Counted from the first letter of the stretch, positions 1-7,358 are shown. The stretch: 8,567 nucleotides of DNA from Sulfuritalea sp. (GCA_021738105.1 JAIPCS010000142.1:1-8567); one strand, 5' to 3'. The notes: a model not told the origin generated them from the letters alone. Translations and numbers: made by a program.

Positions 1-496
1 CGCCGATCAAGCCTGAGGCCACCGGGATCATCAGAAACTGCCCGAAGGAACCGGCGGCGGCCACCACGCCCATGGACCAGCCGCGCTTTTCGTCGGGTAC
101 CAGACGGCCCATGGCGGCGAAGACCACGCTGTAGGTGCAGCCGCTTTGCGCCGCACCGATCATCAGGCCGGCGGTAGCCGCCATTCCGGTGCCGGTGCTG
201 GAGTAGGCCATGCCGACCAGTCCCAGCGCGTACAACAGGCTGGCACCCCACAGCACGCGGCGCGCCCCGAAACGGTCGGCCAGCCAGCCGGCAAAAGGTT
301 GCGAGGCACCCCACATGAGGTTTTGCAGCGCCAGAGCGAAGGAGAACACCTCGCGACTCCATTGGTGTTCCATGCTCATCGGCGTCAGGAACAGGCCGAA
401 GCTGTGTCGTATGCCCATCGCCACCGTGACAATCAGTCCGGCGAACAGGAGCACGACGGCAAGTGAACGCTGCGGATGGGTCGTGGGCGAATTCAT
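1..496 (-). CDS. MFS transporter, N-terminal half (partial, runs off left edge)
   Basis: The minus strand reads open from ATG at 496 to the window edge, giving 165 residues of an inner-membrane major facilitator superfamily permease. About five hydrophobic segments can be seen (roughly residues 11-29, 52-70, 83-98, 105-130 and 138-162). The loop between TM2 and TM3 holds the MFS motif A, GWLADRFGARR (residues 70-80). The stretch after it, RLVPDEKRGWSMG near residues 131-143, is typical of the TM4-TM5 loop. The general look resembles the oxalate/formate- or CynX-like branch, but the substrate cannot be read from this half. No clear Shine-Dalgarno precedes the ATG. It is divergent from greB, with the start codons only about 46 bases apart. 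The identification as MFS is firm; the subfamily is a guess. Confidence 0.88.
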   Translation of the reverse strand, partial: MNSPTTHPQRSLAVVLLFAGLIVTVAMGIRHSFGLFLTPMSMEHQWSREVFSFALALQNLMWGASQPFAGWLADRFGARRVLWGASLLYALGLVGMAYSSTGTGMAATAGLMIGAAQSGCTYSVVFAAMGRLVPDEKRGWSMGVVAAAGSFGQFLMIPVASGLIG

Positions 497-542
497 GAAG
501 ATTTGGATGCTACCATTTTGTTTTGGGTCAAATTTCCATGAC

Positions 543-1103
543 ATGAACAAGGCTTTTGTCAATGAAACCGAGGGCGACGACGAAGACGCGGCGCCAGATG
601 CCGGCCCGCAAAGCGCTCGGCTTCCCGCGGGCACCAACAACTACATGACCAAGCGCGGTCATGCGCAGATTCGTGCCGAGTTCGAGCACCTGGTCAAAAT
701 CGAGCGTCCGGAAATCGTCAAGGTGGTTTCCTGGGCGGCGGGAAACGGCGATCGCTCGGAGAATGGCGACTACATCTATGGCAAGAAGCGCCTGCGCGAA
801 ATCGACCGGCGCATCCGCTTTCTGAGCAAACGTCTGGAGACGGCCGTCGTCGTCGATCCGGCTGATCAGGACAATCGCGACCAGGTGTTTTTTGCCGCCA
901 CCGTCACCGTCTGCGATGCCGGTGGGGCAGAAATGACCTATCAGATTGTCGGCATCGACGAGGCCAATGCACAAGAGGGACGCATCAGCTGGATCTCGCC
1001 GCTGGCGCGCGCATTGCTCAAAGCGCGCGAAGGCGACACGGTGCGCTTCGACAGCCCCGGCGGTTTGCGCGAAATCGACATCGTTGAAGTTCGCTACGAG
1101 TAG
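543..1103 (+). CDS. greB: Transcription elongation factor GreB
   Basis: The 186-residue protein binds in the RNA polymerase secondary channel and stimulates cleavage of backtracked RNA. Residues 31-105 form the coiled-coil domain, with the tip signature GDRSENGDY (69-77; acidic D70 and E73) followed by KKRLREIDRRIRFLSKRL, which is diagnostic for GreB. Residues about 110-186 are the FKBP-like domain (IVGIDEA, ISPLARALL, GD at 164-165). Compared with the 158-residue E. coli protein it has about 28 extra residues at the N-terminus, acidic (ETEGDDED), as I recall for betaproteobacterial GreB. The start at 543 is chosen because MNKAF matches that family type. In-frame ATGs at 495 and 507 would add a hydrophobic stretch and run into the MFS start. 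No good ribosome binding site is seen for any of them. The stop codon overlaps the first AGGTCAAAA repeat. Confidence 0.95.
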   Translation: MNKAFVNETEGDDEDAAPDAGPQSARLPAGTNNYMTKRGHAQIRAEFEHLVKIERPEIVKVVSWAAGNGDRSENGDYIYGKKRLREIDRRIRFLSKRLETAVVVDPADQDNRDQVFFAATVTVCDAGGAEMTYQIVGIDEANAQEGRISWISPLARALLKAREGDTVRFDSPGGLREIDIVEVRYE

Positions 1104-1135
1104 GTCAAAACGGGCAGGTCAAAAGCAGGTCAAAA
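1102..1135 (+). repeat. Three direct copies of AGGTCAAAA
   Basis: The 9-mer AGGTCAAAA occurs at 1102-1110, 1116-1124 and 1127-1135, with unit spacings of 14 and 11 bases. Copies two and three share the longer form GCAGGTCAAAA. The first copy includes the last two bases of the greB TAG stop, and the last copy runs into the left arm of the following inverted repeat. This is read directly from the sequence; the function is unknown. Confidence 0.8.
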
Positions 1136-1356
1136 CCTGTTTAGCCACAGAGGTCACAGAGGACACAGAGAAATTCAGAGGCAAGGAAGCAATGTTCTTT
1201 GAAAGGCGGAGGTCGCGCCGCCTTGACCTGATTTAGGTATTCTCGATTCGCTCGCCTTTAATTTTTTCAGGGTTTTGGTTTTCTCTGTGTCCTCTGTTGC
1301 CTGCCCGCGAAGCGGAGTCCCAGGTACGCAGAGCGCCTCTGTGGCTAAAAGGTTTT
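1132..1356. repeat. Intergenic inverted-repeat element with CACAGAG units
   Basis: The left arm (1132-1173) and the reverse complement of the right arm (1281-1356) match closely. Both begin AAAACCT(G)TTTAGCC, continue CACAGAGG, and end CAGAGGACACAGAGAAA. The left arm is itself a 9-base-period tandem repeat, with CACAGAG at 1146, 1155 and 1164. The right arm carries a 39-base stretch (1297-1335) where the left has only three bases (TCA). The centre (1174-1280) is not repeated. The element fills the gap between the convergent genes greB and ctaA and ends at the ctaA stop. Repeats of CCACAGAG type are, from memory, dispersed in many environmental Proteobacteria. A role as a bidirectional terminator or a miniature mobile element is inference. 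Confidence 0.75.
1203..1224 (+). terminator. Possible hairpin terminator in greB-ctaA gap
   Basis: AAGGCGG (1203-1209) pairs with CCGCCTT (1218-1224) around an 8-base loop. A competing pairing AGGTC (1210-1214) / GACCT (1225-1229) overlaps it. There is no clean T-run directly after the stem; a T-rich stretch (ATTTTTTC) follows only near 1261-1268. Its position between two converging genes suits a terminator, but the evidence is weak. Confidence 0.3.
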
Positions 1357-2402
1357 CAAGCCCTCCGAATCGCGTGATTTGCCCAGATCACCAAACCGAA
1401 AAGCACCATCGCACCGGCCTGATGCATGGCGCCGAGGGCGACCGGAACTTGCATCAATAGCGTCGCTATACCGAGACTCACTTGCACCGCCAGCCACAGG
1501 ACCAGTGCGATTGCGACGGGTCGCGCCGTCGGGGTTTCGCTCCAGATGCGTCCGGCGAACCAGGGGATCAGCGCCAGCAGCAGGTAGGCCAGCATGCGGT
1601 GGTCGAACTGTACTGTCGCCATGTTGGTGAAGAAGTTCAGCCACATCGGTTCGATCATCAATATTTCTGGGGGTATGAAATGACCGTTCATCAGCGGGAA
1701 GGTGTTGTAGGCCAGCCCGGCGTGGATGCCCGCCACCAGCGCCCCCGACAGCACCATGATGAATACCAGCGCCACCAGCCAGTTGCCCAGGCGCTGGGTA
1801 AAAGTTATGCGAAGCGGTATCCCCTTGTGGGACGGCGCTGGTGATACGGCACGTCTTGGCTGCAGCATACCCAGCCCGGTCCAGCCCATCAGACCGAACA
1901 ACACAAAGGCCAGGCCCAGGTGGGCGGCGAGTCGGTACTGCGAGACACGCGGATCATCGACCAGGCCGCTTTTCACCATGTACCAGCCCATGGCGCCTTG
2001 CAGGCCGCCGAGGATGAAGAAGCCGAACACTTTGGCCGCGAGCGCGCCGCGCAGCTTGCCACGAGCCAGAAACCAGACATAGGGAACAAAAAACACCAGG
2101 CCGATGCTGCGGCCGATCAGGCGGTGTGCCCATTCCCACCAGAAAATGAACTGGAAGCCTTCCAGGGTCATGTCGTGATTGCGCTTGATGAACTCCGGCG
2201 TCAGTTGATACTTGCCGAAAAGCTCCAGCCAGTCGGCATGCGAAAGCGGCGGCAAGGCGCCGATCAGGGGCTGCCATTCGACAATGGAAAGACCCGAGTG
2301 CGTCAGGCGTGTGACGCCGCCGACCACCATGGTGGCGAAAACCATGGCGCAGCAGGCGAAGAGCCACCATGCCACGTCGCGTTGCGGATTATTCGTATTC
2401 AT
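1356..2402 (-). CDS. ctaA: Heme A synthase (COX15/CtaA family)
   Basis: This is a 348-residue polytopic inner-membrane protein that oxidises the C8 methyl of heme O to give heme A for aa3-type cytochrome oxidase. About eight hydrophobic segments are visible in two related halves. The four haem-ligand histidines lie in the expected places: EWAHR (H93), AAHLG (H161), FDHRM (H268) and AMHQAG (H327). The conserved blocks [18 protein letters not shown] (28-45) and [12 protein letters not shown] (87-98) mark the class-II proteobacterial/mitochondrial type. I chose the ATG at 2402, which overlaps the end of moaC by 14 bases. An in-frame start at 2459 would add 19 non-family residues and a 71-base overlap. 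It is probably co-transcribed with and translationally coupled to moaC. The stop abuts the CACAGAG repeat element. No ctaB or cytochrome oxidase genes are in the window. Confidence 0.95.
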   Translation of the reverse strand: MNTNNPQRDVAWWLFACCAMVFATMVVGGVTRLTHSGLSIVEWQPLIGALPPLSHADWLELFGKYQLTPEFIKRNHDMTLEGFQFIFWWEWAHRLIGRSIGLVFFVPYVWFLARGKLRGALAAKVFGFFILGGLQGAMGWYMVKSGLVDDPRVSQYRLAAHLGLAFVLFGLMGWTGLGMLQPRRAVSPAPSHKGIPLRITFTQRLGNWLVALVFIMVLSGALVAGIHAGLAYNTFPLMNGHFIPPEILMIEPMWLNFFTNMATVQFDHRMLAYLLLALIPWFAGRIWSETPTARPVAIALVLWLAVQVSLGIATLLMQVPVALGAMHQAGAMVLFGLVIWANHAIRRA

Positions 2403-2934
2403 TTGCCGTCCAGTGTCCTGATTTGCCGCCGGCTTTTTCCAGCAGGCGAATGTTTTCAATGATCATGCCGCGATCGGCGGCCTTGCACATATCGTATATG
2501 GTCAGGAGCCCGACCGAAGCAGCGGTCAGGGCCTCCATTTCAACGCCGGTGCGGCCGACGGTTTCCGCCGTGACGTCGATCGTCACGCGATGACGTCGGG
2601 CATCGAGCGTGAACTCGGCCGCGACGCGGGTCAGCGCAATCGGATGGCACAGGGGGATCAAATCGGAGCAGCGCTTGGCGGCCTGGATCGCTGCGATGCG
2701 CGCAATGCCGAGCACGTCGCCTTTTTTTGCCGAACCGCTTTTGATCAAGCTGAAGGTCTCGGCTGCCATCTTGATATGGCCTTGGGCGCGCGCAATGCGG
2801 CTGGTTTCGCCCTTGGCACCGACATCCACCATGTGCGCCTGACCAGCGGCATCGAAATGCGTGAGCGAAGCGGAAGTGGTCTTGCGAGTGCGCTTGGGCA
2901 GGGGCTTGGGCAGGGACTTGGCGGGTGATTTCAT
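2389..2934 (-). CDS. moaC: Cyclic pyranopterin monophosphate synthase MoaC
   Basis: The 181-residue cytoplasmic enzyme converts the MoaA product (3',8-cyclo-7,8-dihydro-GTP) to cyclic pyranopterin monophosphate in molybdenum cofactor synthesis. Family blocks in order are [17 protein letters not shown] (34-50), [18 protein letters not shown] (71-88), DLIPLCHP (91-98), [11 protein letters not shown] (130-140), [12 protein letters not shown] (146-157) and GGKSG (169-173). By analogy with E. coli MoaC (H77, D128, K131), the catalytic residues are H97, D148 and K151. The start at 2934 (MKSPAK) is preferred over an upstream one at 2994, which would overlap the divergent bepA. The first about 24 residues are a Lys/Pro-rich tail not found in E. 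coli MoaC and are probably flexible. It overlaps ctaA by 14 bases and is divergent from bepA. No other moa genes are present. Confidence 0.95.
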   Translation of the reverse strand: MKSPAKSLPKPLPKRTRKTTSASLTHFDAAGQAHMVDVGAKGETSRIARAQGHIKMAAETFSLIKSGSAKKGDVLGIARIAAIQAAKRCSDLIPLCHPIALTRVAAEFTLDARRHRVTIDVTAETVGRTGVEMEALTAASVGLLTIYDMCKAADRGMIIENIRLLEKAGGKSGHWTANEYE

Positions 2935-2966
2935 GAAATACGCTGTCACAACTCGTTTTAGCGAAG

Positions 2967-2981
2967 CCGCTATCATAGCGG
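2967..2981. promoter_or_regulatory. Palindrome in the moaC/bepA divergent region
   Basis: CCGCTAT (2967-2973) and ATAGCGG (2975-2981) form a perfect 7-bp inverted repeat around one central C, ending one base before the bepA ATG. Within it, TATCAT (2971-2976) resembles a plus-strand -10 box. That would place the transcription start at or next to the bepA start codon. No convincing -35 box is seen for either gene. The site could be an operator, a promoter core, or a small hairpin near the bepA 5' end. The repeat is certain; the function is not. Confidence 0.35.
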
Positions 2982-2982
2982 T

Positions 2983-4446
2983 ATGAAACTGCATCCGCTT
3001 GCCAGCGCTCTGTTCCTCGTTTTCGGTCTTGTTTTGGCACCGTCACTCTCGGTGGCCGAAGGTTTGCCCGATTTGGGCGAAGTGGCGCAAACGGACTTCT
3101 CGCCGGCGATGGAGCGCCGCACCGGCGAATCGATCATGCAGGAGATCCGCCGCGATCCTGCCTGGCTGGGTGATCCGGAAGTGAACGCCTATCTCAATCG
3201 CCTGGGCAACCGGCTCTCTTCACAGATCCAGGAGAACCGACAGAGTTTCGAGTTTTTTGCACTGCGCGATCCCACGCTCAACGCGTTCGCGCTGCCCGGC
3301 GGTTACATCGGTGTGCATACCGGGCTAATTCTCGCGGCGGTATCGGAATCGGAGCTTGCTTCAGTGCTGGCGCATGAAATCTCCCACGTCACCCAGCACC
3401 ACCTGGCGCGACTGATGAACAAGTCGGGTCAGGGGCAGATGAGCAGTCTGCTGGCGATGGCGGTAGCGATTCTTGCCGCCCGCAGCAGCCCGGATCTGGC
3501 GGTTGGCGCAGCGATGGTGGGACAGGGTGCGGCCATACAGAATCAGCTTAACTACTCGCGCGATTTCGAGCGTGAAGCGGATCGTTTTGGCTTGGGTCTG
3601 CTCGAGCGCGCGGGCTTCAACATCCGTGGCATGGGCAGCTTTTTCGAGCGTTTGCAAAAGTCCGGACGACTGTATGAGAACAATGCTCCGGGGTATCTGC
3701 GGACGCACCCATTGACAACGGAGAGGCTGGCCGACCTGGGCAACCGGATTCAAGGGCGACCGTACAGGCAAGCGGTAGACTCGCTCGACTTTCAACTGGT
3801 GCGCGCCAAGCTGCGGGCGCAGGAAGGTACGACGCGCGATGCGGTTCTGGATTTCGAAACCCGGCTCAAGGACCGCAGTTTTGCCGGCAGTGAAGTGGCC
3901 ATGCATTACGGCCTGAGTCAGGCACAGCTGCGCAATGACAATATCGATGCGGCCGAGCGCGAGCTGAGCGCACTGCGGCGTCTCAAAGCCGTGTCGCCGA
4001 TGATCGAGACGCTCGCTGCACAGTTGAAACTGAAGCGCGGTGATGCGGCCGGAGCGGCAAGCATTTTGCGTGCTGCGCAGCACGTGTTTCCGCAGGAAAG
4101 GGCGATCGCGTATGCGTTGGTGGAATCCCTGCTGCAAGCCGGTTTGGCGCAGGAGGCGATCAAGGTTACGGAGGAAGAGTTGCTGTCCTACACTTCGGAC
4201 GCCCGGATGCATGAATTGCAGGCAAAAACCTATGCACAGCTGGGTAAACGCCTGCAGCAGCATCGGGCCCAGGCCGAGGCATATGCTTTGCGGGCCCAAT
4301 TGCCGGCAGCCCTGGAACAGCTCGAGCTGGCGCAAAAGGCCGGTGACGGAAATTTTTACGAGCAGTCGCAAGTCGATGCGCGGGTGCGCGAGTTGAAGCG
4401 GCGCATGGAAGACGAAGCCCGGGAAAAAGCGAAACAGGGAAAGTGA
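2983..4446 (+). CDS. bepA: BepA-type periplasmic M48 metalloprotease with TPR-like C-terminus
   Basis: The 487-residue protein matches the length of E. coli BepA (YfgC), a periplasmic protease/chaperone that assists or degrades the LptD outer-membrane assembly complex. Residues 1-25 are a signal peptide (positive N-terminus, hydrophobic core, SVA cleavage site before E26). The zinc site HEISH lies at 131-135, with the third ligand E198 in [10 protein letters not shown]242 in [10 protein letters not shown] matches the active-site plug histidine of BepA. Residues about 258-470 are helical with TPR-like character ([32 protein letters not shown]), ending in a charged tail. There is no lipobox, so it is soluble in the periplasm. 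No Shine-Dalgarno precedes the ATG. It overlaps the next ATPase gene through TGATG, which indicates translational coupling. The family is sure; identity as strict BepA rather than a close paralogue such as LoiP/YcaL is supported by the length and the TPR tail. Confidence 0.92.
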   Translation: MKLHPLASALFLVFGLVLAPSLSVAEGLPDLGEVAQTDFSPAMERRTGESIMQEIRRDPAWLGDPEVNAYLNRLGNRLSSQIQENRQSFEFFALRDPTLNAFALPGGYIGVHTGLILAAVSESELASVLAHEISHVTQHHLARLMNKSGQGQMSSLLAMAVAILAARSSPDLAVGAAMVGQGAAIQNQLNYSRDFEREADRFGLGLLERAGFNIRGMGSFFERLQKSGRLYENNAPGYLRTHPLTTERLADLGNRIQGRPYRQAVDSLDFQLVRAKLRAQEGTTRDAVLDFETRLKDRSFAGSEVAMHYGLSQAQLRNDNIDAAERELSALRRLKAVSPMIETLAAQLKLKRGDAAGAASILRAAQHVFPQERAIAYALVESLLQAGLAQEAIKVTEEELLSYTSDARMHELQAKTYAQLGKRLQQHRAQAEAYALRAQLPAALEQLELAQKAGDGNFYEQSQVDARVRELKRRMEDEAREKAKQGK

Positions 4447-4448
4447 TG
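4436..4448 (+). promoter_or_regulatory. Ribosome binding site and TGATG coupling junction
   Basis: AGGGA (4436-4440), inside the last bepA codons, stands five bases before ATG 4446-4448. The bepA stop TGA (4444-4446) shares its A with that ATG. This supports 4446 as the start of the ATPase over an in-frame GTG at 4443 and indicates stop-restart coupling. Confidence 0.7.
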
Positions 4449-5285
4449 AGTGAACCGAAACCCGTCGGCCGGGCCGACATTCGCGGACTGTCCACCCCGC
4501 TGGTGCGATTGGAAAGCGAGCCCTACTACCACGCCACCGGCGACGAAATTGCGGTGTTCGATGCCGCCGCAAAAAGTCGGCTGCCCTTGATGTTGAAGGG
4601 CCCGACTGGCTGCGGCAAAACGCGCTTTGTCGAACACATGGCCTGGCGTCTGAAACGGCCATTGGTTACGGTGGCTTGCCACGATGATCTGACGACGGCA
4701 GATCTGGTCGGACGCTATCTCATTGTCGGCGATGAAACCGTTTGGATGGATGGGCCGCTCACGGCAGCGGTACGCGCCGGCGCCATCTGTTACCTCGACG
4801 AGATTGTCGAGGCGCGCAAGGACACCACCGTGGTGATCCATCCGTTGACCGATTCGCGCCGCGCGCTGCCGGTCGAAAAGCATGGCGAGTACATCGAAGC
4901 GCCGCCCGACTTCATGCTGGTGATCTCCTACAACCCGGGTTATCAAAGCGTGCTGAAGGAGATGAAGCCCAGCACGCGCCAGCGCTTTGTCGCACTTGAT
5001 TTCGATTACCCCGACGCCGACACCGAAGCGCGTATCGTTGCCCATGAGGGCAGTGTTGATGACGATACGGCGAAGCGGCTGGTCAAGCTGGGAAGCCTGA
5101 CGCGCAAGCTCAAGGGCGCCGGACTCGATGAAGGTGCCGGTACCCGTCTGCTGGTGCATGCCGCGCAAATGATTGCCGGCGGAATGGCACCGGATATCGC
5201 CTGCACTGCTGCCATCGCCCGCCCGCTGGCAGACGAAGCCGACACACGCAATGCGCTGGATGATTTGATACGCGCCGTGTTTTGA
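4446..5285 (+). CDS. MoxR-family AAA+ ATPase, CbbQ/NirQ/NorQ/GpvN class
   Basis: This 279-residue cytoplasmic AAA+ ATPase belongs to the class whose members work with a VWA protein to activate a metalloenzyme: CbbQ with CbbO for Rubisco, NorQ with NorD for nitric oxide reductase. The family core [10 protein letters not shown] opens at residue 25. Walker A is GPTGCGKT (52-59), Walker B is ICYLDE (114-119), sensor 1 is in SYNPGYQS (161-168, N163), and the arginine-rich PSTRQRF (175-181) probably gives the arginine finger. [16 protein letters not shown] (76-91) is the class-specific loop. The length is normal. The partner VWA gene follows after six bases and bepA precedes with a one-base overlap. 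The sequence alone does not separate CbbQ from NorQ, and neither Rubisco nor norCB genes are here, so no symbol is given. Confidence 0.93.
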   Translation: MSEPKPVGRADIRGLSTPLVRLESEPYYHATGDEIAVFDAAAKSRLPLMLKGPTGCGKTRFVEHMAWRLKRPLVTVACHDDLTTADLVGRYLIVGDETVWMDGPLTAAVRAGAICYLDEIVEARKDTTVVIHPLTDSRRALPVEKHGEYIEAPPDFMLVISYNPGYQSVLKEMKPSTRQRFVALDFDYPDADTEARIVAHEGSVDDDTAKRLVKLGSLTRKLKGAGLDEGAGTRLLVHAAQMIAGGMAPDIACTAAIARPLADEADTRNALDDLIRAVF

Positions 5286-5291
5286 GTTGCC

Positions 5292-7358
5292 ATGACTGAA
5301 CGCAAGCTCTTCGCGCACGAACTCGAAGAGCGGCTCGATGCGCTGCTGCTTTTATCGCTGCGTCAGCGCACAGCGGAGGAGCCCGCGGCTTTGCTCGAAA
5401 CATTGCCGCGCACAATGCAGGATCGGGTATTGCACTGGGCGGGAGTCGCCGCACAAACGTCAGATGATCTGGGCTGGCTGATTGCATCACTCGCGGCCGA
5501 GCAGGCGGGCGATCTGGATCAGCACCTCGATGATTGGGCGCGGGCCGGGCTGGAAGCCTACGATCGCAATGGTCTGGCGGCTGCGCGCAAGGCGCTGAAC
5601 GCATTCACCATAGCGCAGCAGGCCAATGCCTTGCGCTCGCCGGAGGCTGTTTCATTTGCCGACATCGAGGGCCGCCTTTCGCGTTTTTTGCAGGCGCTGG
5701 AGGGCCGGCCGCTCAAGTTGGTGAGCGGGCCGAAGGCCTGGACTGATACCGAAACTCTGTGGTTGCCTGAAAGACTCGATTCGGCGACCGATGCTGCCAC
5801 CAATCGCAGTGTCTTCAAGGGCATGGCAGCGCTGCTTTGGGCGCAGACGCGGTTTGGCACCTTCAATGTCGATCCCGAGCCCGAACTCGAGCAGTGGCCT
5901 GAGCGCGAATCAGCGCTCGCCTGGCTGGCCTTGTTTGAAGCCATGCGTCTTGAAGCCTGTATCGCGGTCGAATTGCCGGGTCTCGCACAGGAGATGGCTC
6001 GTCTGCGCGGGCCGTGGCCGACTGAACTCTGCGACGAGGCAGCGCAACTCGCGCAGCCCGGCGCCACGGTCGCCGACAGCCTTGCCTGCATGGCCAAACT
6101 ACGAAAAGTCGGCGCGGGTGAGACGCCAAAGTTCCCCCATATTGGCGTGCTCGACCCGATCACGGCGCGGCGACAGCGCGCCGCTCGCATCGCCCGCGAC
6201 CTGGCGGTGGTCAGACGCGCTCTCAAGGTGCTCGCTGCCCAGGCGACGCAACCCGGTGCGCCCGCGAGTACCGACTATCCGCCGTTGGCGGCCGAGGGCG
6301 AAACGCAACTGGTGGACCCGCAGGCCGATCTCGTCAGCCTGCCGCCCGATGCACGGGCCGCGGCAAAATCCCTGATTCAGGATCTGGGCGAAATACCACG
6401 CGAAGCGCTGCACGCCGCCGGGCCGGGTGCCTGGCAGCCGGTTGATGGCATCGATGAGTCGGTTTCGGTGAACATAACCACCCAACCCGACGCTTTCTAT
6501 GACGAGTGGGACTACCGGCGTGCTTCCTGGCGACACGGTTGGTGTCATCTGTACGAAATGGAAGCGAAAACAGGCGATCCGGAATGGGTCGACGAAGTGC
6601 GCAGCCGTCACGCCCATCTGATCCGCAGCATCCGCCGTCGTTTCGAAACCCTGCGTGGCGAAGACAAGCCGCAGCGCCGCCAGTTGGACGGTGAGGAAAT
6701 CGACATTGATGCTCAGGTCGATGCCCGCGCCGACCGCAAAAGCGGTGCGGAACCTTCACCGCATCTGTTCATTCATCGGCGTCGCGTCGAGCGATCCCTG
6801 GCGGTGATGTTCATGGTCGACATGAGCGGCTCAACCAAGGGCTGGGTCAATGACGCCGAGCGCGAATCACTGGTGTTGCTGTGCGAAGCCATTGAGGCGC
6901 TTGGAGACAGCTACGCGATTTACGGTTTCTCCGGCTGGACACGCACGCATTGCGACATCTATCGCATCAAGACATTTGCAGATCGCTATGATGCGGCCAC
7001 GCGCCAGCGCATCGCCGGTATCGAGGCCAAGGACTACACCCGCATGGGTGTCGCGGTGCGACATTTGAGCGGATTGCTGATGCGCCAGAACACCCGTCAC
7101 AAGCTGCTGGTGACCTTGTCGGACGGCCGACCGGACGACTACGGCGACGAATACCGCGGCCGCTACGGCATCGAGGACACACGACGCGCGCTGCTCGAAG
7201 CCCGTGAAAAAGGCATCCGCAGCTACTGCGTTACCATCGACCGGCACGGCGCCGACTATTTGCCGCAACTCTATGGTCCGGCACATTATTCCGTAATTGA
7301 TGACGCAAAAAAGCTGCCGCAGAAAATTGCGGAGATCTATCGCAAGCTGACGGCATGA
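5292..7358 (+). CDS. VWA-domain protein of NorD/CbbO family (MoxR ATPase partner)
   Basis: This 688-residue cytoplasmic protein is the expected adaptor of the preceding AAA+ ATPase. Residues 1 to about 480 are mostly helical and family-typical but without a named domain. The C-terminal von Willebrand A domain (about 497-688) has a complete MIDAS metal site: DMSGS (D510, S512, S514), T583 in DYTRMG, and D611 in TLSDGRPDD. The run LVLLCEAIEALGD and the ending DYLPQLYGPAHYSVIDDAKKLP are typical of NorD and CbbO tails. From memory, NorD proteins are near 640 residues and CbbO near 780, so this length falls between them and does not decide the subgroup. Annotation pipelines would often write 'nitric oxide reductase activation protein NorD'. 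The start at 5292 follows the ATPase stop by six bases and has only a weak ribosome binding site, so translation is probably coupled. The client protein is unknown. Confidence 0.9.
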   Translation: MTERKLFAHELEERLDALLLLSLRQRTAEEPAALLETLPRTMQDRVLHWAGVAAQTSDDLGWLIASLAAEQAGDLDQHLDDWARAGLEAYDRNGLAAARKALNAFTIAQQANALRSPEAVSFADIEGRLSRFLQALEGRPLKLVSGPKAWTDTETLWLPERLDSATDAATNRSVFKGMAALLWAQTRFGTFNVDPEPELEQWPERESALAWLALFEAMRLEACIAVELPGLAQEMARLRGPWPTELCDEAAQLAQPGATVADSLACMAKLRKVGAGETPKFPHIGVLDPITARRQRAARIARDLAVVRRALKVLAAQATQPGAPASTDYPPLAAEGETQLVDPQADLVSLPPDARAAAKSLIQDLGEIPREALHAAGPGAWQPVDGIDESVSVNITTQPDAFYDEWDYRRASWRHGWCHLYEMEAKTGDPEWVDEVRSRHAHLIRSIRRRFETLRGEDKPQRRQLDGEEIDIDAQVDARADRKSGAEPSPHLFIHRRRVERSLAVMFMVDMSGSTKGWVNDAERESLVLLCEAIEALGDSYAIYGFSGWTRTHCDIYRIKTFADRYDAATRQRIAGIEAKDYTRMGVAVRHLSGLLMRQNTRHKLLVTLSDGRPDDYGDEYRGRYGIEDTRRALLEAREKGIRSYCVTIDRHGADYLPQLYGPAHYSVIDDAKKLPQKIAEIYRKLTA

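Noticed and set aside
210..542. Plus-strand extension of the greB frame upstream to 210
   Set aside because: It lies wholly antisense to the MFS transporter and has no GreB-like sequence; GreB similarity begins at 543.
2402..2459. Upstream ctaA start at 2459
   Set aside because: It adds 19 residues unlike heme A synthases and enlarges the overlap with moaC to 71 bases; the start at 2402 gives a normal N-terminus just before TM1.
1920..2462. 180-codon plus-strand open frame opposite ctaA and the end of moaC
   Set aside because: It spans two well-identified minus-strand genes and shows no protein-family signature.
3361..4662. 433-codon minus-strand open frame opposite bepA
   Set aside because: Its composition is rich in Arg, Gln, His and Leu without domains, and it mirrors the bepA coding frame; bepA has zinc motifs, a signal peptide and full length.
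4356..5318. 320-codon minus-strand open frame opposite the MoxR ATPase
   Set aside because: It is a shadow of a gene with complete Walker A and B motifs, and its translation has no recognisable family features.
4446..7358. Reading the ATPase/VWA pair as a Rubisco activase or nitric oxide reductase operon
   Set aside because: No cbbL/S/M or norC/B gene is in the window; the client cannot be assigned from family membership alone.
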